Shown: one piece after another, positions 1 to 5,861 of the stretch | How the letters are laid out: the number at the start of each line of letters is the position of its first letter | How positions within the stretch are numbered: position 1 is the first letter of the stretch | Origin: Methanobacterium sp. | GTDB lineage: Archaea; Methanobacteriota; Methanobacteria; Methanobacteriales; Methanobacteriaceae | Assembly (NCBI GenBank): GCA_030539815.1 | Contig: JAUNXM010000124.1 | Location: forward strand, 1 to 5,861 | DNA length: 5,861 nt | Direction: 5' to 3' | Notes under the pieces: model-generated | Told to the model about the DNA's origin: nothing | The model's database searches: none | What the model saw: the letters and a program-made list of their open reading frames with translations, nothing else | Made by a program: the position numbers and the translations under genes

Positions 1-1
1 A

Positions 2-190
2 AGTTTTGCCATGCAAGCATTATCTGCTGAAAAACTGGTGGAAACACCGATGGAAGTAGGAGTGCATAAAACTGATGATGAAGCAGATATGGACGTGGCA
101 AGACTAAAATTAAAGGCTATGGGTATTGAAATCGATGATCTAAGTCAAAGACAGGTTGATTACCTGGAAGGATGGGAAGAAGGGACATAA
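2..190 (+). CDS. ahcY: S-adenosyl/S-inosyl-homocysteine hydrolase, C-terminal end (5' truncated by window)
   Basis: Only the last 62 codons are present; the gene starts before the window. They read as the C-terminus of the adenosylhomocysteinase family. An SFAMQALSAEKL segment matches the conserved FA-QALAAEYL helix near the NAD site. A DxDVARLKLKAMGIEIDDL stretch matches the usual 'DxxVAxLKLxxMGIxID' tail, and the protein ends in GWEEGT. That ending is typical of the short archaeal and Thermotoga-type enzymes, not of the longer form ending in KPDHYRY. The family uses NAD to cleave S-adenosylhomocysteine to homocysteine plus nucleoside, recycling the product of SAM-dependent methylation. In Methanocaldococcus the enzyme has been reported to act on S-inosylhomocysteine after deamination, so that substrate is plausible here. 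The enzyme is cytosolic. The following gene starts 71 bases downstream on the same strand. Family identity is secure; which nucleoside substrate is used cannot be read from this fragment. Confidence 0.87.
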   Translation, partial: SFAMQALSAEKLVETPMEVGVHKTDDEADMDVARLKLKAMGIEIDDLSQRQVDYLEGWEEGT

Positions 191-208
191 TTTCTAACAG
201 TTGTAGAA

Positions 209-226
209 GAAGGGGAACTTCCCTTC
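209..226. repeat. Small inverted repeat in the ahcY-DUF2119 gap
   Basis: GAAGGG and CCCTTC flank a 6-base loop, GAACTT, just after the ahcY stop codon. A G-T and an A-T pair could extend the stem inward. In RNA this would make a short GC-containing hairpin. No oligo-T tract follows it, so it is not a good archaeal terminator. It could be an mRNA 3'-end stabiliser, a weak attenuator, or chance. The rest of the 71-base gap shows no convincing TATA box, so co-transcription of ahcY with the next gene is possible. Confidence 0.3.
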
Positions 227-261
227 AACATACATTTAGAAACTAGTAAGGAACCTCAAAA

Positions 262-1065
262 ATGGAATTGAATTATTTTAAAGAAATGGGTGTGAGGAAT
301 GGAACTTCTCGCCTTTTTTTAGGTGGAGTGCATGGTAGGGAGGGTTTAAACACCATCAAAGCCCTTAAGATGGCTGAAAATATCACAGTTAATGGGGGAA
401 GTCTTTTGTTGGCCAATTTTCCTCCCAGCCCTTACCTGAGCACCCTGGATCCTCTGTACTACCTTTCTCTTGCAGGTAGCAAACTCCTGGATATGGTGAT
501 GAAGAATCAACCAGAGATATACTTGGAACTGCACTGTTATCATCCTGAAAACTATACTAAACTCACCCGGAAAGATAGAAAAGAAATATTTGGAGTTCCG
601 GGTCTGGTGGAACTTGAAAATGAAGTTTTAATAGGTTCTGTTTCTCCACTTATAAGATCTGCATTTTTTGATCTAAATGACTTTCCATTTACCCTGGAAA
701 TACCATGCAAATCATCTGAAGAAGCACTAAAAACTTCTCTGGAGGTTATGAAAATAGCTGCCGGATCTGATAATCGTCAGGAGATAATGGAAAATTTAAG
801 CAGGGTTTATCCACAAGAAGTTGAGACTTTAGAGGGCCATTTTGAGGACTTTTCCCGAAACTTCCACCTTGCATTTGAGCAAATCAAACAAAAATCATTG
901 AAAACTCCTTTAAAAGATTACCAGGACCTTGAAAAACTGATAAATGATGTGCTGGGGGAAGGAGATTATGATCTTAATCTTGTTCAGATAAAACAGTTAG
1001 AGGGAGCATTTCTAATTTTCAGGGAATATAATTCATTTATATCATGTAAACTGAATACAAATTAA
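262..1065 (+). CDS. DUF2119-like archaeal protein, putative zinc metallohydrolase, copy 1 (with C-terminal extension)
   Basis: This 267-residue protein has no function that I know; I recognise it as the uncharacterised archaeal family DUF2119, from memory. No signal peptide or membrane segment is seen, so it is probably cytosolic. Residues 18-28 contain GGVHGREG, an HxxE motif (H24, E27). ELHCY at 89-93 supplies H91, and TLEIPC at 144-149 supplies E146. This order and spacing resemble the Zn-binding HxxE...H and catalytic Glu of the M14 carboxypeptidase and aspartoacylase/succinylglutamate desuccinylase superfamily, although overall similarity is not obvious. C92 and C149 lie beside the presumed active-site residues and recur in the neighbouring paralogue. 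Residues from about 205 to 267 form a charged, partly helical-looking extension that the paralogue lacks. The ATG is supported by the paralogue, which starts at the equivalent place, and by AAGGAA about 8 bases upstream. Metallohydrolase function is inference. Confidence 0.8.
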   Translation: MELNYFKEMGVRNGTSRLFLGGVHGREGLNTIKALKMAENITVNGGSLLLANFPPSPYLSTLDPLYYLSLAGSKLLDMVMKNQPEIYLELHCYHPENYTKLTRKDRKEIFGVPGLVELENEVLIGSVSPLIRSAFFDLNDFPFTLEIPCKSSEEALKTSLEVMKIAAGSDNRQEIMENLSRVYPQEVETLEGHFEDFSRNFHLAFEQIKQKSLKTPLKDYQDLEKLINDVLGEGDYDLNLVQIKQLEGAFLIFREYNSFISCKLNTN

Positions 1066-1119
1066 AAATGAGTCTCCTGGGAAAAACTAAGATAATGATT
1101 AAGATATACTGAAAGGAAT

Positions 1120-1129
1120 TTTATAAATA
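1120..1129 (+). promoter_or_regulatory. Candidate TATA box and BRE for the second DUF2119-like gene
   Basis: TTTATAAATA is the best archaeal TATA-box match in the 112-base gap between the two paralogues. It is preceded by the purine-rich GAAAGGA (1111-1117), which could act as a BRE. Transcription would be expected about 25 bases further on, near 1148-1153, leaving a leader of roughly 25-30 bases that contains the RBS. The box lies almost exactly at the centre of an 8-base inverted repeat, TAATGATT at 1093-1100 and AATCATTA at 1151-1158. The second copy may therefore be transcribed independently of the first. AT-rich gaps produce such matches by chance, so confidence is moderate. Confidence 0.5.
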
Positions 1130-1167
1130 TTTCTTGGAAACATCTTTCTCAATCATTAAGTCTTTGC

Positions 1168-1174
1168 AGGTGAT
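1168..1174 (+). promoter_or_regulatory. Ribosome binding site that fixes a GTG start
   Basis: AGGTGAT is complementary to the conserved 3' end of archaeal 16S rRNA (anti-SD within AUCACCUCCU). It lies just before the GTG at 1178. The two nearby ATGs (1173 and 1176) are in another frame, so GTG is the best start. The resulting N-terminus, MAYFKIID, aligns with the YFK of the first paralogue. Confidence 0.7.
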
Positions 1175-1177
1175 GAT

Positions 1178-1786
1178 GTGGCCTACTTTAAAATAATTGA
1201 CAAGGGAAAGGGGATCAACCGGCTATTCATAGGAGGGGTCCATGGGAAGGAAGGTTTAAGCACCTTCAAGGCCCTTACGGAGATCCGGGAGGATGATGTG
1301 GGTGATGGTAAATTGACCATCTATAATTGTGATCAAAGTCCCTACATGAGCACCTTAAACCCTCTTTACTACCAATCAAAAGTGGGTAAGGAAGTCTTGC
1401 ATTTGATAAATTATTACCAACCTCAAATATATATGGAAGCGCATTGCTATAAACAAGAAAGTTACCTTAAACTGATAGATCCAGGGAGAAGAACTGAAAA
1501 AGGAGTCCCACCACTTATTGAACTCGAAAAAGGAGTACTTATAGGCTCCGCATCCCCTAACATAAGAACTACTCTTTTTAAAAGGGATGATGTCTGTATA
1601 ACGCTAGAAATGCCATGTAATCCTTCAGAGGATTCTCTGGATGTTTATATTAAGGTCTTGAGGATACTGGCTGTCAGCAGTAACCGGGATGATCTGGAAA
1701 AAAGAATGAAAGTAATCTACCCTAAACAAGTGGAAACAGCACGCAAGTATGCTCGAGAGTTTTTTGGAGATTACCCTCCATTTTAG
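1178..1786 (+). CDS. DUF2119-like archaeal protein, putative zinc metallohydrolase, copy 2 (core domain only)
   Basis: This 202-residue protein is clearly homologous to the preceding gene product over its whole length, so the two probably arose by tandem duplication. It keeps every candidate active-site element: GGVHGKEG at 19-26 (H22, E25), EAHCY at 87-91 (H89), and TLEMPC at 142-147 (E144, with C147). It also shares SPYxSTLxPLYY (54-65), VLIGSxSPxIR (120-130) and YPxQVET (181-187). It stops after about residue 202 and lacks the roughly 60-residue C-terminal extension of copy 1, so it defines the minimal domain. No transmembrane or signal segment is visible. GTG is chosen as the start because of the strong RBS and the match to the paralogue. 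Its function is unknown. An HxxE/H/E zinc hydrolase acting on an amide, ester or acyl group is inferred from motif order only. Confidence 0.82.
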   Translation: MAYFKIIDKGKGINRLFIGGVHGKEGLSTFKALTEIREDDVGDGKLTIYNCDQSPYMSTLNPLYYQSKVGKEVLHLINYYQPQIYMEAHCYKQESYLKLIDPGRRTEKGVPPLIELEKGVLIGSASPNIRTTLFKRDDVCITLEMPCNPSEDSLDVYIKVLRILAVSSNRDDLEKRMKVIYPKQVETARKYAREFFGDYPPF

Positions 1787-1801
1787 ATGATATAGTTACA
1801 C

Positions 1802-1808
1802 TTTTTTT
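1802..1808 (+). terminator. Oligo-T terminator after the second DUF2119-like gene
   Basis: Seven T residues lie 16 bases past the stop codon in the convergent gap (1787-1858), with a further T5 at 1835-1839. Archaeal RNA polymerase terminates on U-tracts without needing a hairpin, so this is a reasonable end for the plus-strand transcript. No comparable T-tract exists in this gap on the minus strand. The fen transcript may therefore run on into the antisense of the paralogue, where a T6 (minus strand) occurs at 1703-1698. Confidence 0.55.
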
Positions 1809-1858
1809 AGATAGTATTGAATTCCTTAAATTTATTTTTAAATGAAGAATATGGTTTC

Positions 1859-2845
1859 TTAAAACCATTGTTCCAAACTACTCTGGGTGGTTTGCAGTTT
1901 TTTAAGTTTATCCAAGGCACTTAAAACCCTGTTTTCAGAAAAATCATGTTTTCCACATAGGAAATCTGTTATTTGTTCCTGATCAGCTTTTTGCCATTTC
2001 AATTCATAATCTGAGTCCACTTCATGGTTGAGAAACATGTTCCTGAGGATGGTGGGATCAACATCCAGTTCAATATCCAACTCATTTAGGATGTGATAGA
2101 TGTCACCATGTTCTTTAATGAGTTTCAAACCCTTTTTTGCCCCAATTCCTTTGATTCCCTGGTTAAAATCTGTACCAACCATGATTGCCATGTCCACCAG
2201 TTGTTCACGGGTTATATCCAGGTTCCCCAGGACCTTTTCCAGTTCGATTAGTTCGGGAGGGGTTTGACTTCCGCTGATGGTTAAATTTTTAACCATACGA
2301 GGAGCTCCGAATAACATGCAGTCATAATCCTGAGAGGCAACACACCATGCATCTCCACGAGCCACCATATATGATGCCTGAGCTTCTCCTTCTCCTTTAG
2401 CCTGGATATAGGGAATTCCCATGAGTTTTATAAGTTTCTTGGATCCTTCCACGATTTCGGGGGACATACGGGATGACCTAACTGCGAACTTCCGGGCATC
2501 ATCTAAACGTCCCTCTTCCAGGGCTTCCTTCCATTTTCGTTCTGATTCTTCCTTAATTTCTTTCCTTTTCTGTTGTGTTTCCTTTTTAAGAGCACTGGAC
2601 TGACCATCAAAAACGTACACGGGTTTAATCCCCTTTTCCACCAGGGCAGATGTGCGGTATAGAATTCCACTAAAATGTGAAGTAACCCTCCCATTTTGAT
2701 CCTTTAGGGGGGTGCCGTCCAACTGACGAATACTGGAAAGAAACTGATAAATAACATTAGCAGCATCAAGAGCCACAATCTTACCATCAAGGTCTTCAAA
2801 TCTGATTTCATCTGGCGATACTATGTCTTTGAACTTAACACCCAT
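1859..2845 (-). CDS. fen: Flap endonuclease FEN-1
   Basis: This is a complete 328-residue structure-specific 5' nuclease of the XPG/Rad2 family, the usual length for archaeal FEN-1. It removes 5' flaps during Okazaki-fragment maturation and repair. Acidic metal ligands are in place: D27 in ALDAAN, D80 in VFDG, E152 and E154 in GEGEAQ, D173 and D175 in SQDYD, and D226 in GTDFN. The last is followed by the DNA-binding helix-hairpin-helix GIKGIGAKKG (230-239). The charged stretch at 87-120 matches the helical arch that clamps the flap. The C-terminal QSSLEQWF (321-328) is a PIP box for docking on the PCNA clamp. The ATG start is certain because MG at the N-terminus places the conserved Gly2. No clear Shine-Dalgarno sequence precedes it. 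The gene lies 121 bases downstream of the lyase-like gene, behind a T7 tract, so it probably has its own promoter. Confidence 0.97.
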   Translation of the reverse strand: MGVKFKDIVSPDEIRFEDLDGKIVALDAANVIYQFLSSIRQLDGTPLKDQNGRVTSHFSGILYRTSALVEKGIKPVYVFDGQSSALKKETQQKRKEIKEESERKWKEALEEGRLDDARKFAVRSSRMSPEIVEGSKKLIKLMGIPYIQAKGEGEAQASYMVARGDAWCVASQDYDCMLFGAPRMVKNLTISGSQTPPELIELEKVLGNLDITREQLVDMAIMVGTDFNQGIKGIGAKKGLKLIKEHGDIYHILNELDIELDVDPTILRNMFLNHEVDSDYELKWQKADQEQITDFLCGKHDFSENRVLSALDKLKKLQTTQSSLEQWF

Positions 2846-2876
2846 TTTAATCCAACCCGGTTATGATTTAATCCAA
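2846..2876 (-). promoter_or_regulatory. Direct repeat TTGGATTAAA x2 upstream of fen, candidate promoter or operator
   Basis: On the minus strand TTGGATTAAA occurs at 2876-2867 and again at 2855-2846, 21 bases apart (two helical turns). The second copy abuts the fen ATG. The distal copy is centred about 26 bases from the ATG, where a TATA element would sit if transcription began at or near the start codon. A leaderless transcript would fit the absence of a Shine-Dalgarno sequence. TGGATTAAATC, taken from the distal copy, is repeated exactly upstream of hacA (4807-4797). An inverted partial copy, GGATTAAA, lies at 2934-2941. It could be a core promoter element or a protein-binding site. Confidence 0.4.
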
Positions 2877-2938
2877 GTAACATTCATTTCATAAGTCCCA
2901 ATTTATTCTAATTCTCCTAATTCTATAACCAACGGATT

Positions 2939-2945
2939 AAAAAAA
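2939..2945 (-). terminator. Oligo-T terminator after the chorismate-lyase-like gene
   Basis: Read on the minus strand, a run of seven T residues begins about 21 bases past the stop codon of the lyase-like gene, in a very AT-rich context (ATTTATTTTTTTAATCC). This fits an archaeal U-tract terminator ending the aksA-hacA-lyase unit before fen. Confidence 0.55.
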
Positions 2946-2966
2946 TAAATTAAATTAGAGAACAAT

Positions 2967-3500
2967 TCAATCCTTAAAAAGGCTATAGGGGAATGTTTCC
3001 ATTAACCAGATAAGTACCTTATCCTTGTGAATTATGTTATAGGTTCTCTTTAACATAGGGACATTATTTTTAAAGATATCCACCATCTCTGCCTCTCCTT
3101 TCTCCAGTGAAACAGTTTTTATCTCCCTGCGGGATTCTATATTGTGTTTACGTAGAATTCGGCCAATGGGGATGTCTGCTCTAATCAGATCTTCCTTGAA
3201 ATCATTGTCCAGTCTTTCCAGAGGTATCATGGAAACCGCGTATATCAAGGGTTCCTCACCTTCAATAACCACCACTCGATAGTTGATGGTGTCACCCACC
3301 GGGATGTCCAGGAGAGCGGCAGCTTCTTCATCAGCTTCCCGGAACTCCTGAACCAGGGTTCTAATATTTACATGTCCCTTGAGAACGTCTAAAATAGTGG
3401 TTACCGAGCCATCAGTAGCTAAGAGTATTTTCTGAGCACTGGAAAGACTTCCTAACTCTTTTTCGATCTGTTTTATTCCTTCAAAGATTTTTGGGTCCAT
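2967..3500 (-). CDS. Chorismate pyruvate-lyase-like protein (DUF98/Rv2949c-like family)
   Basis: This 177-residue cytosolic protein carries the hallmarks of the family that includes mycobacterial Rv2949c, which releases pyruvate from chorismate to give 4-hydroxybenzoate. They are LLATDGSVTTIL at 26-37, RADIPIGRILRKHNIESRREI at 107-127, and the closing KRTYNII...METFP at 151-171, whose Glu-x-Phe-Pro ending is typical. The family resembles the UTRA/UbiC fold. In methanogens the expected use of the aromatic product is the aryl part of methanopterin, but this is inference from biology, not from the sequence. The start codon is 2 bases behind the hacA stop, so translation is probably coupled. AGTGA about 6 bases upstream is only a partial RBS. 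Alternative: a UTRA-like ligand sensor, though no DNA-binding domain is present. Confidence 0.75.
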   Translation of the reverse strand: MDPKIFEGIKQIEKELGSLSSAQKILLATDGSVTTILDVLKGHVNIRTLVQEFREADEEAAALLDIPVGDTINYRVVVIEGEEPLIYAVSMIPLERLDNDFKEDLIRADIPIGRILRKHNIESRREIKTVSLEKGEAEMVDIFKNNVPMLKRTYNIIHKDKVLIWLMETFPYSLFKD

Positions 3501-3502
3501 AG

Positions 3503-4747
<1,245 letters not shown>

Positions 4748-4796
4748 GGATAAAACACCTTATAATATTTAAATATCAATTATTATTCTATTCAGA

Positions 4797-4807
4797 GATT
4801 TAATCCA
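4797..4807 (-). promoter_or_regulatory. Motif TGGATTAAATC in the aksA-hacA gap, candidate internal promoter
   Basis: Reading the minus strand, TGGATTAAATC is identical to 11 bases upstream of fen. If its AT core acts as a TATA-like element, transcription would start near 4776 and give hacA a leader of about 28 bases containing the AGGTG RBS. The same gap has a 12-base AT palindrome, ATATTTAAATAT (4765-4776). It also has an A9 tract (minus strand, 4824-4816) and a weak T5 just after the aksA stop. None of these is a clear terminator, so readthrough from aksA is likely as well. Confidence 0.35.
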
Positions 4808-4847
4808 CTTAATTCTTTTTTTTTGGATGGGATGAAAAATTTTGTAG

Positions 4848-5861
4848 TTAAAATTCAAATGGTCCTCGAACTGAACGTACGATATCGTTGAAGATGTTAT
4901 CGTTGATGTATTTTCCCCTTTCCCGTTTTTCCTTTACTATCTCCACGATTTTACATAGTTCATCCCGGGTAACATCAATTCCACATTCATCAAGTTTGGC
5001 TTTAACTGCCCGGCATCCGGAGTGCTTGCCCAACACTATACGCCGCTGGTGCCCAATGAGTTCCGGGAGGAATGGTTCATAGGTTAAGGGTTCTTCAATA
5101 ACCGCATCCACATGAATTCCGGATTCATGCCTGAACACGTTTTTACCAACAATAGGCTTGTTATCTGGAACTTTCATGTTGGTAAGTTCTTCAACAATCT
5201 GGGAAAGCTCGTAAAAGACGCTGATATTAAAGTCCAGGTTAACTCCGTAGATGAGAAGTAGGGTCATCACCAGTTCTTCCAGGGATGTGTTACCAGCTCT
5301 TTCCCCGATACCATTAACTGTGGTTGAAACAGCACTGGCACCTGCTAGTAAACCGGCAATACTATTGGACAAGGCCATTCCAAAGTCATTGTGGCAGTGT
5401 AAAGCTATTTCAATATCGATCTCTTTTTTTAACTCACCAACCAGATAACCCATTCCCTGGGGGCTTATTGCACCCACGGTATCGGCTATGTGCACCCGGT
5501 CAGCACCATAACTCTGGGCTCTCTTGTAGATATTCTTCAGAAAGTCAAGATCAGTTCTGGTGGCGTCCTCAGCTGAAAAAGCCACAAAAAGGCCGTGTTC
5601 TTTGGCATATTCAATGGAGTTCATACAGATGTTCAGGGCGTCTTCCTGACTTACCTTGAGTTTATGTTTAAGATGGAGTGCGGAAGTCCCTAAAAAAGTG
5701 ATTATACCATCCACATTACAATCCAGTGCGGTGTCAATGTCTTCTTTCTTGGTACGGCACAGGGCTAAAATTTCAGCATCCAAGTTTTCACTGGCAATGG
5801 CTGTCACTGAACGTTTTTCTTCACGGGAAACAACAGGAAAACCGGCTTCAATTTGGTGTAA
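4848..5861 (-). CDS. aksA: Homocitrate synthase / 2-oxosuberate pathway synthase AksA (N-terminus cut by window end)
   Basis: The reading frame is open to the window edge, giving 337 residues beginning LHQIEAGFPVVSREEK. About 50-65 N-terminal residues, including the usual TLRDGEQ motif, lie outside. The TIM-barrel part of the LeuA/homocitrate synthase family is clear: EHGLFVAFSAEDATRT, HIADTVG, the metal-binding HCHNDFGMA and NGIGERAGNTSLEEL. ESGIHVDAV and LGKHSGCRAVKAKL come from the subdomain that follows. The protein ends soon after (VRGPFEF), so it lacks the C-terminal leucine-sensing domain of LeuA and CimA. That architecture and the wording of the motifs match AksA. AksA condenses acetyl-CoA with 2-oxoglutarate and then with 2-oxoadipate and 2-oxopimelate, elongating towards 2-oxosuberate for coenzyme B. 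The GTG at 5807 is an internal Val codon, not a start. It is probably the first visible gene of the unit with hacA. Confidence 0.92.
   Translation of the reverse strand, partial: LHQIEAGFPVVSREEKRSVTAIASENLDAEILALCRTKKEDIDTALDCNVDGIITFLGTSALHLKHKLKVSQEDALNICMNSIEYAKEHGLFVAFSAEDATRTDLDFLKNIYKRAQSYGADRVHIADTVGAISPQGMGYLVGELKKEIDIEIALHCHNDFGMALSNSIAGLLAGASAVSTTVNGIGERAGNTSLEELVMTLLLIYGVNLDFNISVFYELSQIVEELTNMKVPDNKPIVGKNVFRHESGIHVDAVIEEPLTYEPFLPELIGHQRRIVLGKHSGCRAVKAKLDECGIDVTRDELCKIVEIVKEKRERGKYINDNIFNDIVRSVRGPFEF

Noticed and set aside
4765..4776. AT palindrome ATATTTAAATAT as the TATA box of hacA
   Set aside because: Its centre is only about 23 bases from the ATG, which would put the transcript start at the start codon and exclude the clear AGGTG RBS from the mRNA.
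4816..4824. T9 tract in the aksA-hacA gap as a terminator
   Set aside because: The T-run is on the plus strand while both genes are on the minus strand, where it reads as A9; no plus-strand gene ends here.
4848..5807. GTG at 5807 as the start of the aksA-type gene
   Set aside because: The frame stays open to the window end and the extra 18 residues (LHQIEAGFPVV...) match the conserved family sequence, so the GTG is an internal Val codon.
4848..5861. 2-isopropylmalate synthase (LeuA) or citramalate synthase annotation
   Set aside because: No C-terminal regulatory domain is present, and the motif wording and linkage to a homoaconitase-type large subunit fit AksA better.

Overview
The window looks chromosomal and comes from a methanogenic archaeon, most likely of the order Methanobacteriales. 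The evidence is gene content. It holds an archaeal FEN-1 nuclease with a C-terminal PCNA-binding tail, coenzyme B pathway enzymes (AksA and the homoaconitase large subunit), the short archaeal form of adenosylhomocysteinase, and two copies of an uncharacterised archaeal family that I read as DUF2119. From memory, and not checked here, Methanothermobacter thermautotrophicus has a very similar order (aksA, leuC-like, hypothetical, FEN-1, two hypotheticals, ahcY), so this is probably a conserved ancestral neighbourhood. I see no mobile element, tRNA, rRNA, CRISPR or prophage sequence.

Plus strand, left part: the 3' end of the S-adenosyl/S-inosyl-homocysteine hydrolase gene (1-190) is followed by two homologous genes of unknown function (262-1065 and 1178-1786). 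Both proteins keep an HxxE motif, a later His and a later Glu, spaced as in the zinc hydrolases of the carboxypeptidase/aspartoacylase group. The second copy has a good RBS for a GTG start and a candidate TATA box of its own.

Minus strand, right part: fen (1859-2845) converges with the second paralogue. Upstream of it is what looks like one transcription unit read right to left: aksA (cut by the window end), hacA, then a chorismate pyruvate-lyase-like gene only 2 bases behind hacA. AksA and homoaconitase carry out successive steps of 2-oxosuberate synthesis for coenzyme B. The lyase-like gene may supply an aromatic precursor, which in a methanogen would most naturally be for methanopterin. 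This would place genes for two methanogenesis cofactors in one unit.

There is no gene-free stretch longer than about 120 bases. The intergenic gaps hold candidate promoters, oligo-T terminators and an 11-base motif shared by the fen and hacA upstream regions. The best lead for new biology is the tandem DUF2119 pair, which looks like an undescribed metallohydrolase family next to the SAM-recycling hydrolase. Everything else is well-known core metabolism.
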